Shown here: positions 43,503 through 51,882 of the stretch, piece by piece | Layout: the number at the start of each line of letters is the position of its first letter | Position numbering within the stretch: the stretch's first letter is position 1 | Source: Pseudotamlana agarivorans | GTDB lineage: Bacteria; Bacteroidota; Bacteroidia; Flavobacteriales; Flavobacteriaceae | Length of the DNA: 64,000 nucleotides | Assembly (NCBI RefSeq): GCF_001642835.1 | Contig: NZ_LXEI01000001.1 | Span: forward strand, 248,001 to 312,000 | Direction of reading: 5' to 3' | Translations under genes and position numbers: made by a program | Notes under the pieces: model-generated | Seen by the model: the letters and a program-made list of their open reading frames with translations, nothing else | The model's database searches: none | What the model was told of the DNA's origin: nothing

Positions 43503-43600
43503 GGAAAGAGAAACCAATTAAGCTTCCTTAAAGAAAATAAAAACACAAGAATCTGATATTTCAGTGGTATTTTAAAACCTTAATTTACCTAATAACTGTA

Positions 43601-43616
43601 TATATTGTATTTTTGC
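43601..43616 (+). promoter_or_regulatory. Promoter in front of sufE, twin of the suf operon promoter
   Basis: TATATTGTATTTTTGC carries a perfect -7 element TATTTTTG (43609-43616) and differs in one base from 36525-36540. It starts about 17 bp before sufE. The shared sequence upstream of the -7 element could be a common regulator contact. Confidence 0.6.
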
Positions 43617-43632
43617 TTAAAATTTGAGATTA

Positions 43633-44055
43633 ATGAGTATAGAAGAGATACAAAATGAAATCATAGATGAATTCTCAATGTTTGAAGATTGGGAAGAACG
43701 CTACCAATATATGATTGATTTAGGGAAAGATTTACCCCTTATCGAAGACCAATACAAAACGGACAGCAACATCATTAAAGGTTGCCAAAGTAAAGTTTGG
43801 GTACATGCCGAAATGCAAGACGATAAATTGGTATTTACTGCCGATAGTGATGCCATCATCACCAAAGGTATTATTGCGATTCTGATTCGTACTTTTTCTA
43901 ATCAGCATCCTAAAGATATCATTCATTCAGAAACTGATTTTATTGATAAAATCGGCCTTAAAGAACATTTATCGCCAACCCGAGCAAATGGTCTAATCAG
44001 TATGATAAAGCAATTAAAAATGTATGCAATTGCTTATCAGACTCAGTTGAAATAA
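43633..44055 (+). CDS. sufE: SufE, sulfur acceptor
   Basis: 140 residues from ATG 43633; the TTG 9 bp upstream was rejected because ATG gives MSIEEIQNEIIDEFSMFEDW, the family start. The active cysteine is C51 in NIIKGCQSKVW, at the E. coli SufE number. SufE takes persulfide sulfur from SufS and delivers it to SufBCD. It has its own promoter in addition to the operon. Confidence 0.95.
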   Translation: MSIEEIQNEIIDEFSMFEDWEERYQYMIDLGKDLPLIEDQYKTDSNIIKGCQSKVWVHAEMQDDKLVFTADSDAIITKGIIAILIRTFSNQHPKDIIHSETDFIDKIGLKEHLSPTRANGLISMIKQLKMYAIAYQTQLK

Positions 44056-44088
44056 TTTCTGTAAAAAAACAGGAAGCATAACAAACAG

Positions 44089-44108
44089 ATTTCCGCCTGC
44101 GCGGAAAT
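44089..44108. repeat. Short perfect palindrome before the DUF59 gene
   Basis: ATTTCCGC (44089-44096) and GCGGAAAT (44101-44108) with loop CTGC. Such TTCCGC palindromes recur in flavobacterial spacers; a weaker copy stands near 56835. There is no T run. Confidence 0.45.
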
Positions 44109-44128
44109 GAAAATAAAATTATAAGATT

Positions 44129-44452
44129 ATGAGTGAAAATATAGATACCGCCGAACTCGGCGAAAAAATTGTAAACGTTTTAAAAACTATTTACGATCCT
44201 GAAATTCCAGTAGACATTTACGAATTAGGATTAATCTACGATGTTTTTGTTAACGAAGACAATGATGTTAAGATCTTAATGACTTTAACAACACCTAATT
44301 GTCCTGTTGCTGAAACCCTTCCTTTAGAGGTAGAAGAGAAAGTAAAATCTCTTGACGAAGTTAAGGATGCCGAAGTTGAAATTACTTTCGATCCACCTTG
44401 GACTCAAGAACTGATGAGCGAAGAGGCGAAATTGGAATTGGGTATGCTTTAG
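44129..44452 (+). CDS. DUF59 / MIP18-family (SufT-like) assembly protein
   Basis: 107 residues with the DUF59 core: KTIYDPEIPVDIYELGLIYDV, then TLTTPNCPVAETLP with a conserved cysteine, and VEITFDPPWT. MIP18/SufT-like proteins help iron-sulfur cluster maturation or transfer, in an auxiliary way. Its place between sufE and a DUF2480 gene in the SUF locus agrees. Whether it matches SufT proper cannot be settled here. Confidence 0.9.
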   Translation: MSENIDTAELGEKIVNVLKTIYDPEIPVDIYELGLIYDVFVNEDNDVKILMTLTTPNCPVAETLPLEVEEKVKSLDEVKDAEVEITFDPPWTQELMSEEAKLELGML

Positions 44453-44543
44453 AATTAATTAATAATTAAAAGTTAACAATTAATTGCTCCTGTTTCTTCC
44501 ACAAAATATCACTTAACGGTATATTAAAAAAACAAACATTTAT

Positions 44544-45050
44544 ATGGCTGATGAAATCATCAATCGCGTAGCGAATAGCAAATTAATCACGATAAACCTA
44601 GAGGATTATTACCCTAAAGGCAACCGTGTGTTATTTGACATTAAAGATTGGCTTTACGAAGGTTTTGTGCTTCGTGAAAAAGACTTTAGAGAGCAGGTTG
44701 CCAACTTCGATTGGAATCAATTTCAAGACCAGTATGTTGCCTTAACCTGTAGTTCTGATGCCATCATTCCAGGATGGGCCTATATGTTGCTTAGTATTCA
44801 ATTGCAACCTTTTGCAAAAAAAATTGTAGTTGGTAGTTTGGACAACCTTGAAACGTCCATATACCAAGACGTGATTAAGCAATTGGATGTTTCTGAATTT
44901 AAAGGAAAACCTATTATTATAAAAGGTTGCTCGAACAAACCAGTCCCTCAAAATGCCTACATCATGCTTGCTAATAAATTGCAGCCGGTTGCTAAATCCA
45001 TTATGTATGGCGAAGCCTGTTCGTCCGTACCCTTATACAAAAACAAATAA
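44544..45050 (+). CDS. DUF2480 family protein
   Basis: 168 residues, cytoplasmic, of a family restricted to Bacteroidota and close relatives. It has cysteines in TCSSDAI, IKGCSNKPVP and GEACSSVPLY, and repeats a WAYMLLSIQLQPFAKKIVVG / NAYIMLANKLQPVAKSIMYG segment twice, pointing to an internal duplication. Function is unknown; the regular position at the end of SUF loci suggests an iron-sulfur link (inference). Confidence 0.88.
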   Translation: MADEIINRVANSKLITINLEDYYPKGNRVLFDIKDWLYEGFVLREKDFREQVANFDWNQFQDQYVALTCSSDAIIPGWAYMLLSIQLQPFAKKIVVGSLDNLETSIYQDVIKQLDVSEFKGKPIIIKGCSNKPVPQNAYIMLANKLQPVAKSIMYGEACSSVPLYKNK

Positions 45051-45107
45051 CCCTTAATATTAAACAAACTTTTTAAATCAATCCATTTTATTAAAAACTT
45101 AAAAACT

Positions 45108-46052
45108 ATGAAAAAAACGCTACTAATTTGTGCCTTATTTATGGGTTTTATTTCCTTAAACGCACAAACTAAAGAAGAATTAGAAGCCTTAAAATCTCAA
45201 AAAGAAGATTCTATTAGCGCACTACAATCTGAAGTTGATGCCCTTAAAAAACAAATAGAAAAATTCCCAGGTTGGCATTATGGTGCTTTTGGTACTATTG
45301 GTGCTAATTTATCAGAATTCAACAATTGGTATGCTCAGGGTACACCTAACAATTCAGCAGGTAACGTTACCATTACAGTTAACCCTTTTGCGAAGTTAAA
45401 CCGCGAAAAATATTTTTGGTATAATACAGCAAACATCAATTTAAGCTGGGTGAAATTTGATGATAAAGATGATCCAACAGATGATGATAGCTACCGACAA
45501 GCTACTGATGTTTTTACTTTAACATCGCTTTATGGTTATAAAATTAGTAAAACATTGGCCGCTTCTACCTTAGGTGAGTACAGAACAACTTTACTAAACA
45601 ATTTTAACGATCCTGGTTACTTAGATTTAGGTATTGGTGTAACCTGGACACCAATTAGCGATTTAGTAGTGGTTATACACCCTTTAAACTACAATATTGT
45701 ATTTAGCGACGAATCTACCGTATTCGATTCCTCTTTAGGTGCTAAAATAGTTGCTAACTACTCGAAATCTATTGGGAAATTAAAATTAAAGTCTAATTTA
45801 TCGATGTTCCAATCGTATAAAAGTTCTGATTTATCAAACTGGACATGGACAAACACTTTTGCTTACGAAGTATGGAAAGGTATTGGTTTAGGATTTGAAT
45901 TTGGTTTAAGAGACAACAAACAAGAAGCTTTAAATTTTGCACTTGACAACTACGATCCGACGGCTATCCCAGCACAAACGGAGCCTACGTTTGACAACGT
46001 TGATAACGACTTACAAACCTATTGGACCTTTGGTTTAAGCTATGCTTTTTAA
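45108..46052 (+). CDS. DUF3078 outer-membrane protein, copy 1
   Basis: 314 residues: signal peptide ending SLNAQ, a short coiled coil (LEALKSQKEDSISALQSEVDALKKQIE, about 23-48), then the DUF3078 beta-barrel (FGTIGANLSEFNNWYAQG ... NINLSWVKFDDKD) closing with FGLSYAF, an aromatic C-terminus typical of outer-membrane barrels. Function of the family is unknown. It is separated from the following paralogue by a terminator. Confidence 0.88.
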   Translation: MKKTLLICALFMGFISLNAQTKEELEALKSQKEDSISALQSEVDALKKQIEKFPGWHYGAFGTIGANLSEFNNWYAQGTPNNSAGNVTITVNPFAKLNREKYFWYNTANINLSWVKFDDKDDPTDDDSYRQATDVFTLTSLYGYKISKTLAASTLGEYRTTLLNNFNDPGYLDLGIGVTWTPISDLVVVIHPLNYNIVFSDESTVFDSSLGAKIVANYSKSIGKLKLKSNLSMFQSYKSSDLSNWTWTNTFAYEVWKGIGLGFEFGLRDNKQEALNFALDNYDPTAIPAQTEPTFDNVDNDLQTYWTFGLSYAF

Positions 46053-46077
46053 CACCATTACCCTATAACACTTAACT

Positions 46078-46104
46078 AAAGCGCCTTAATCGGCGCTTTT
46101 ACTT
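46078..46104 (+). terminator. Terminator between the two DUF3078 genes
   Basis: AAAGCGCC (46078-46085) and GGCGCTTT around a 6-base loop, followed by TACTTTTT. A compact GC stem with a U-rich tail. Confidence 0.85.
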
Positions 46105-46131
46105 TTTCCTTAATTTTAAACAACAACACGT

Positions 46132-47064
46132 ATGAAAAAATCATTACATATTTTTTGTTTTTTAGTTTTGAGTACTCTTGCCATTCATGCTCAAAAAACC
46201 CCGACAGTTAAAGACACTATTATTACCCCCGAAGGCTGGACTACCGTTGGTAAAATAAATTTACTTGTCAACCAATCGGCATTTTCAAACTGGCAACCTG
46301 GTGGCGATAACAACTTGGCTGCGAACCTATCTGTAAACTATGATTTCAATTATGATAAAGGCCCTTGGTCATGGGATAATAAAATCTTAGCGAGTTACGG
46401 ACTTAACATTAACGAAGATGATGGCAGACGTAAAACAGATGACCGTTTAGAGCTTAACTCGGTTGTAGGAAGGGCTATGAAAAAAAAATACTGGAACTTT
46501 TCCTTCTATATGAACTTTAAAACCCAGTTTACCGATGGCTACGATTATAACGACGATTTTATGGGTGACAATGAGTTGTACCCAACATCTGGATTTTTCA
46601 AACCAGCTTATTGGAGTTTTGGTCCTGGTTTTCTATGGAAAAAAAGCAACAACTTAAATGTGAATATTGCACCACTTTCATCTAGGTTCACTTTCATTAC
46701 CGATGAAATATTTACCATTAACGACGATGACGAAAACAACGTTTTTTATGAGTCTAGTAATGATGTAGAAACTTTTGGTGTGCCGCCTGGAAAGAATCTA
46801 TTATATGAGTTTGGTCTTAACATTAGAGCCTATTACAAGCTTGACATTATGAAAAATATATCAATGGAAAACACTTTAAGCTTGTACTCCGATTACCTTC
46901 ATAAACCCTTGAATACCGATATCGATTATACTTTGAATGTGGTAATGAAAATAAACGACGTATTTTCAACCAATTTCACTTTCCAAACTGTTTATGATGA
47001 CGATGCCTTTAAAGGATTTCAAATTCGTGAAGTTTTCGGACTTGGTATCAACGTTAATTTTTAA
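46132..47064 (+). CDS. DUF3078 outer-membrane protein, copy 2
   Basis: 310 residues: signal peptide ending AIHAQ and a DUF3078 barrel with KINLLVNQSAFSNWQPGGDNN, NLNVNIAPLSSRFTFITDE and the end VFGLGINVNF. It is a distant paralogue of the preceding gene and lacks its N-terminal coiled coil. The family is expected in the outer membrane, with function unknown. It converges with the pbp1A gene across a composite terminator. Confidence 0.88.
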   Translation: MKKSLHIFCFLVLSTLAIHAQKTPTVKDTIITPEGWTTVGKINLLVNQSAFSNWQPGGDNNLAANLSVNYDFNYDKGPWSWDNKILASYGLNINEDDGRRKTDDRLELNSVVGRAMKKKYWNFSFYMNFKTQFTDGYDYNDDFMGDNELYPTSGFFKPAYWSFGPGFLWKKSNNLNVNIAPLSSRFTFITDEIFTINDDDENNVFYESSNDVETFGVPPGKNLLYEFGLNIRAYYKLDIMKNISMENTLSLYSDYLHKPLNTDIDYTLNVVMKINDVFSTNFTFQTVYDDDAFKGFQIREVFGLGINVNF

Positions 47065-47091
47065 CGTATAAACCACTTCTGTTCATAACAA

Positions 47092-47220
47092 AAAAGGTCT
47101 TAAAAGTTAAAACAAGCGTCATTCTGTGCTCGACACAGAATCTCATGATATTGAACTTCAATGATTATGAGAATCTGAAATAAATTCAGATTGACGTAAA
47201 ATTAACTTTTAAGACCTTTT
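47092..47220. terminator. Split bidirectional terminator with a REP pair in the loop
   Basis: AAAAGGTCTTAAAAGTTAA (47092-47110) and its exact reverse complement (47202-47220) make a perfect 19-bp stem between convergent genes. The loop is not short: 47115-47197 holds a palindromic repeat, CGTCATTCTG...CAGAATCTCAT against ATGAGAATCTG...CAGATTGACG. The simplest reading is that a REP-like pair inserted into the loop of a terminator. Confidence 0.8.
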
Positions 47221-47243
47221 AAATTTCAACTTACCCATTAGAG

Positions 47244-49496
47244 CTAATCGCCCTTAAACTTTTTCTTTTTATTCTTACTCTTAAACAAACGCTTAAAAAA
47301 TCCATCACGCTTTTCTGGTTCGCAATTTAAATCTGAAATAACTTGTTGAGATGACGCTTCAAAATGAGCTTTGGTAATTTCCGCGAAAGCGTTATCGGCA
47401 TTTAAAGCTTTATAAAATTCACCAAAAATGGGCAATGCAGAATTGGCTCCCTGCCCCATTCCTGTGGTTTTAAATCCGATGCTATGATTATCATTCCCCA
47501 CCCAAGTCACGGTAACTAACTTTGGTGTAATGCCTACAAACCAACCATCTTTATTGTTTTGCGTGGTTCCTGTTTTACCTGCAATATCATTTTTTAAACC
47601 GTAACTACTTCTTAATCGTTTAGCAGTACCATGATTTACCGTGGCCTTCATCATGTGAAGCATCACTTGCCTAGTATAATCACTAAAGGCTTCTTCTTCT
47701 GCTATTTCAGGCTCAAAAGAAGCGATAACATTGCCATGACGATCTTCAATTTTCGTGATATAATACGGTTTGGCAACATGACTATTATTTACAAAACTGG
47801 TATAAGCACCCGTAAGTTCTTTTAAATTGATTTGGGCCACACCAAGAGCCAAGGAAGGTTCGTTAGGCAATTCCTTAGTGATGCCCATACGCTTGGCTTG
47901 CTCGATAACCTTAGAAATACCAACCTTATTCAACACCTTAACAGCAATGGTGTTTACCGAATGACTTAAGGCTTTCTCTAAAGAATAATTCTCATAAGCA
48001 TCCTCTTCGCTGCTACCAGAATTACTTGGCGTCCAGTTTTTGTAATTCGTATAAGTCACTTCTGCCAATGAGAAATATTCACAAGGATCCATACCATTTT
48101 GAATGGCGGCCGTATACACAAAAGGCTTAAAGGTTGACCCCACTTGGCGCTCACTTTGCGACACATGATCGTATTTAAAAAAGCGGTAATCGACACCTCC
48201 TATATAAGTTCGTACAGCTCCGGTTTTAGGGTCGACGGCCAACATGCCTGTGTTTAAAAATTTTAAAAACTGACTAATACTATCTCTTACACTCAAATTT
48301 TGAATGGTGTCACCTTCCCAAGAAAACAATTCAACATCGCGTTTTACAGCCAACGAATCCTGAATTTGAGCATCCGATAAACCTTGCTCCTTGTACAGCT
48401 TATATTTGGGTAATCTTTTAACCTCTGCATCAATTAATTTGGAGTTCGTCCAAGGTCCTGCTTTTCCATAAGATGCCTCAAAATCCTTTTGAAGTTTAGC
48501 CATATGCGTTTTCATGGCTTCTTCCGCAAGCTGCTGCATTTTTAAATCTAAGGTGGTATATACTTTTAATCCATCTTTATATAAATCGTAAGCATCGCCA
48601 TTTGAATTTTTAAGGGTATCCAAAATGGCTGATAATTCTTTTTTAACCTGCTCTCTAAAATAAGGTGCCACGCCTTGGTCATGATTAAACGACCGGTAAT
48701 TTAACTCCACAGGCGTTTCTGTAATAACTTCTAAGGAATCGGCCGACAAGTAGCCATACTTTTCCATTTGAGAAAGTACCACATCACGACGTTCTTGGCT
48801 GCGATCTAAATGTAATCTAGGATTATAATAGGTATTTGCTTTTAAGCTTCCTATTAAGGTTGCCGCCTCAGAAATGCTTAACTCCTTTGTTGATTTATTA
48901 AAGAATTTTTGAGAAGCACTTTCAATACCATAGGTGTTATCTGAAAAAGGAACCGTATTGAAGTAAAGGGTTAGGATTTCATTTTTAGTGTAAATTTCTT
49001 CCAAACGCTTGGCAATGATACTTTCTTTGAATTTATTGACCACAATCCCAAAAAACCAGTAGTCGTCTCTCCCAAAAAGGTTTTTAGCCAACTGAAGTGT
49101 GATGGTACTTCCGCCTCCAGACGATTTGTCTTGAAGCAAAATACTTTTCACGAAAACACGTAGTAAACTTACATTATCGATGCCGTCGTGATTAAAAAAA
49201 CGCACATCTTCTGTAGCCACTAAAGCATCTATTAAATGCTTGGGGAAATCTTCAAACTCTAAAGGCTGTCTGTCATAGATATAATATTTACCAATGAGTT
49301 CACCATCCTTATCTAGCACTTCGGTAGATTCTTCCTGAATGATAAAACTTAAATCTTGCGTGGTTGGCACCTTTCCGAAAAGTCCGAGATAAATACTAAA
49401 GTACAAACCCACAAAAAATAAAAAAACAGCTACCACTAAAAGTAGCAACCGTTTTATCCATTTATTCTGTAATATCTTTTTAATACTATGTTTCAT
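47244..49496 (-). CDS. Class A penicillin-binding protein (PBP1A type)
   Basis: 750 residues. A cytoplasmic basic start and one membrane helix (about 18-40) are followed by the GT51 glycosyltransferase domain (ALVATEDVRFFNHDGID, GGGSTITLQLAKNLF) and a transpeptidase domain with the SxxK motif in GSTFKPFVYTAA, SVN in LSHSVNTIAVK and KTGTT. It polymerises and cross-links peptidoglycan in the periplasm. A basic C-terminal tail (FKRLFKSKNKKKKFKGD) is visible. It begins 24 bp after hflX, so the two are likely one transcript. Confidence 0.95.
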   Translation of the reverse strand: MKHSIKKILQNKWIKRLLLLVVAVFLFFVGLYFSIYLGLFGKVPTTQDLSFIIQEESTEVLDKDGELIGKYYIYDRQPLEFEDFPKHLIDALVATEDVRFFNHDGIDNVSLLRVFVKSILLQDKSSGGGSTITLQLAKNLFGRDDYWFFGIVVNKFKESIIAKRLEEIYTKNEILTLYFNTVPFSDNTYGIESASQKFFNKSTKELSISEAATLIGSLKANTYYNPRLHLDRSQERRDVVLSQMEKYGYLSADSLEVITETPVELNYRSFNHDQGVAPYFREQVKKELSAILDTLKNSNGDAYDLYKDGLKVYTTLDLKMQQLAEEAMKTHMAKLQKDFEASYGKAGPWTNSKLIDAEVKRLPKYKLYKEQGLSDAQIQDSLAVKRDVELFSWEGDTIQNLSVRDSISQFLKFLNTGMLAVDPKTGAVRTYIGGVDYRFFKYDHVSQSERQVGSTFKPFVYTAAIQNGMDPCEYFSLAEVTYTNYKNWTPSNSGSSEEDAYENYSLEKALSHSVNTIAVKVLNKVGISKVIEQAKRMGITKELPNEPSLALGVAQINLKELTGAYTSFVNNSHVAKPYYITKIEDRHGNVIASFEPEIAEEEAFSDYTRQVMLHMMKATVNHGTAKRLRSSYGLKNDIAGKTGTTQNNKDGWFVGITPKLVTVTWVGNDNHSIGFKTTGMGQGANSALPIFGEFYKALNADNAFAEITKAHFEASSQQVISDLNCEPEKRDGFFKRLFKSKNKKKKFKGD

Positions 49497-49520
49497 AAAT
49501 ATCCAAGATACAAAAGGTTA

Positions 49521-50732
49521 TTAATCTTCTTCCTCATAATCGGGGTAAAGAAAGTGGTTATAAGGAAAACGAGTCACATGAATGTCTCGTACTTCATCAT
49601 ACACCCGTTTTTTAAATTCTTCTAAGTTTTTCTTGTTAAGCGCAGAAATAAATAAGGCATTATTGCCTACTTTACTCATCCAAGTACTTTTCCATTCTTC
49701 TAAAGAATAGTGTTTTTCGGTACGTTCGGTTGCTAAATCATCCTCTTCGATAGGTTCTTGTTGATAAGCATCAATTTTATTAAAAACCATGATGGTAGGT
49801 TTATCGCTGCTATCAATTTCACCTAAAATCTTTTCAACCGAGGCGATGTGCTCTTCAAAATTAGGGTGTGAAATGTCAACTACATGTAATAATAAATCGG
49901 CTTCTCTAACCTCATCAAGGGTACTTTTAAAACTATCTACCAACTGGGTAGGCAATTTTCTAATAAACCCTACCGTATCACTAAGTAAAAAAGGCAGGTT
50001 TTGAATCACCACTTTTCTAACGGTCGTATCCAAAGTAGCGAAGAGTTTATTTTCGGCAAACACATCACTTTTACTAATCACATTCATGAGGGTTGACTTC
50101 CCAACGTTGGTATACCCTACAAGCGCCACACGAACCATTTTACCACGGTTACCGCGTTGTACAGCCATTTGCTTATCAATGGTTTTGATACGCGATTTTA
50201 ACAAGGCTATTTTATCACGAACAATACGTCTATCGGTTTCAATTTCGGTTTCACCAGGTCCGCGCATACCAATACCCCCTTTTTGACGTTCAAGGTGAGT
50301 CCACATACCACGTAAACGGGGTAGTAAATATTCACATTGCGCCAATTCTACCTGCGTTCTCGCATAACTAGTTTGGGCACGTTGAGCGAAAATATCTAAA
50401 ATTAAATTGGTTCTATCTAAAACCTTAACATTTAGAATTTTACTAATATTTCGTTCTTGTGCTGCCGATAACTCGTCATCAAAAATAGCTGTGCTAATAT
50501 CGTTCGCTTCAATGAACTCGCGCACATCTTCCATCTTCCCAGTTCCAATAAAAGTTTTAGAGTTTGGCATCTCCATTTTCTGGGTAAAACGCTTCACCGC
50601 ATAGCCACCAGCGGTAAACGTTAAAAACTCCAATTCATCTAAATATTCTTTAGATTTTTCTTCATCTTGATCTTTAGTAATGATACCGATTAATACGGCT
50701 CTTTCTAAAGCGACATCCTTCTTTTCTATCAT
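49521..50732 (-). CDS. hflX: GTPase HflX
   Basis: 403 residues from ATG 50732; the apparent TTG start at 50753 falls in the -7 promoter element. The HflX N-terminal domain (about 1-190, LEFLTFTAGGYAV, GIGMRGPGETEIETDRR) is followed by the G domain with GYTNVGKST, DTVGFIRKLP and NKIDAYQ. HflX binds the 50S subunit and splits stalled or heat-damaged ribosomes. It heads a two-gene unit with pbp1A. Confidence 0.95.
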   Translation of the reverse strand: MIEKKDVALERAVLIGIITKDQDEEKSKEYLDELEFLTFTAGGYAVKRFTQKMEMPNSKTFIGTGKMEDVREFIEANDISTAIFDDELSAAQERNISKILNVKVLDRTNLILDIFAQRAQTSYARTQVELAQCEYLLPRLRGMWTHLERQKGGIGMRGPGETEIETDRRIVRDKIALLKSRIKTIDKQMAVQRGNRGKMVRVALVGYTNVGKSTLMNVISKSDVFAENKLFATLDTTVRKVVIQNLPFLLSDTVGFIRKLPTQLVDSFKSTLDEVREADLLLHVVDISHPNFEEHIASVEKILGEIDSSDKPTIMVFNKIDAYQQEPIEEDDLATERTEKHYSLEEWKSTWMSKVGNNALFISALNKKNLEEFKKRVYDEVRDIHVTRFPYNHFLYPDYEEED

Positions 50733-50750
50733 ATAAATAAATATATTATA

Positions 50751-50758
50751 CAAAGTTA
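50751..50758 (-). promoter_or_regulatory. -7 element of hflX
   Basis: On the minus strand TAACTTTG matches TAnnTTTG. Its TTG is in frame with hflX but should not be a start codon. The ATG at 50732 would be about 15 bases from the transcription start. No clear -33 TTG. Confidence 0.6.
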
Positions 50759-50837
50759 CACAATTGCTACCATTATAATTAAAAAAGAATTTTAGACTTA
50801 CAGATATTATTAAACCTCAATTTTAAACTATAAGTCT

Positions 50838-50845
50838 TATTTTTG
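50838..50845 (+). promoter_or_regulatory. -7 element directly before the endonuclease/phosphatase gene
   Basis: TATTTTTG is an exact -7 element ending 5 bp before ATG 50851. If used, transcription would start at or within a few bases of the start codon, giving a leaderless message. The upstream -33 TTG is not convincing. Confidence 0.5.
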
Positions 50846-50850
50846 AAATT

Positions 50851-51819
50851 ATGACAAATACCTTCGACGATATTCCAGTGCGCCACGATTTACAAGCGGT
50901 TGCTTTTTATAATCTTGAAAATTTATTCGATTTAATACATGATACTCACATTCATGATGAAGATTTTCTACCAACTTCAGCAAAACGATGGACGCATAAA
51001 CGGTATGAAAATAAACTGAGGAAATTAGGTTATGCCATTTCGAATATAGGCCGAAGAGAAACAGGGAAAAACCCTGCTATTGTTGGGGTGGCTGAAATTG
51101 AAAACAAAAAGGTTTTAAACGATTTATTACAGTCGAAACACTTAGAGCATTTAAACTACAATTATGTGCACTACAACTCCTTGGACGAACGTGGCATTGA
51201 TGTGGCCTTGTTATACGACCAGGATGTTTTTAGTGTTACCCACTCCGAACCGTTTAGAATAGAACTTTTCCACGGCAGTGGTTTACCCGATTACACCCGC
51301 GATATCCTACTAGTTTCTGGACTTTTAGACGATGAAGAAATACACGTTATTGTAAACCATTGGCCATCGCGTCGTGAAGGGGAAGTATTATCTGAACCGA
51401 AACGATTAGCCACTTCTGCAAAAGTTAGCGAGATCATTTCAGGATTAAAAGCTGTTAACGAGGATGCTAAAATCATTGTTATGGGCGATTTTAATGAAGA
51501 CTCCAACAACCCTGGTATTCAAGAATTAGTTAAAACCTCGAGTTTATTTAATCTTATGGAAACCTTGCGTTCCTACAACCGCGGCTCGACCTACTATAAC
51601 AGAAAATGGGATTTGTTCGATCAAATATTAATCTCTACAAACTTTTTTAAAGTTTCTGAAAACAACTTTGAGTTTAGCAAAGCCAATATTTTTGATGAAG
51701 ACTTCCTAAAAACCTTTAGCGGCCCCTATAAAGGCACACCTTACAGAACGTACATCGGCAAACGCTATAATGGCGGTTATAGCGATCACTTTCCAGTGTA
51801 TGCTATTTTTAAGAAGTAA
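50851..51819 (+). CDS. Endonuclease/exonuclease/phosphatase family protein
   Basis: 322 residues with EEP-fold motifs: FYNLENLFD near residue 21 (metal Asn/Glu), IVGVAEIENKKVL, VNHWPSRREG, MGDFNEDSNNPG and the terminal GGYSDHFPVYA. The last motif carries the catalytic Asp-His pair. There is no signal peptide, so it is cytoplasmic. Members hydrolyse phosphodiesters in DNA, RNA or lipids; the sequence does not say which. Divergent from hflX and monocistronic as far as can be seen. Confidence 0.9.
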   Translation: MTNTFDDIPVRHDLQAVAFYNLENLFDLIHDTHIHDEDFLPTSAKRWTHKRYENKLRKLGYAISNIGRRETGKNPAIVGVAEIENKKVLNDLLQSKHLEHLNYNYVHYNSLDERGIDVALLYDQDVFSVTHSEPFRIELFHGSGLPDYTRDILLVSGLLDDEEIHVIVNHWPSRREGEVLSEPKRLATSAKVSEIISGLKAVNEDAKIIVMGDFNEDSNNPGIQELVKTSSLFNLMETLRSYNRGSTYYNRKWDLFDQILISTNFFKVSENNFEFSKANIFDEDFLKTFSGPYKGTPYRTYIGKRYNGGYSDHFPVYAIFKK

Positions 51820-51882
51820 CTGACTTATATGTAGTTTCAACTTTTTGTTTTGCTATAGAAAGTTCAACGAGAAACGAAAACC

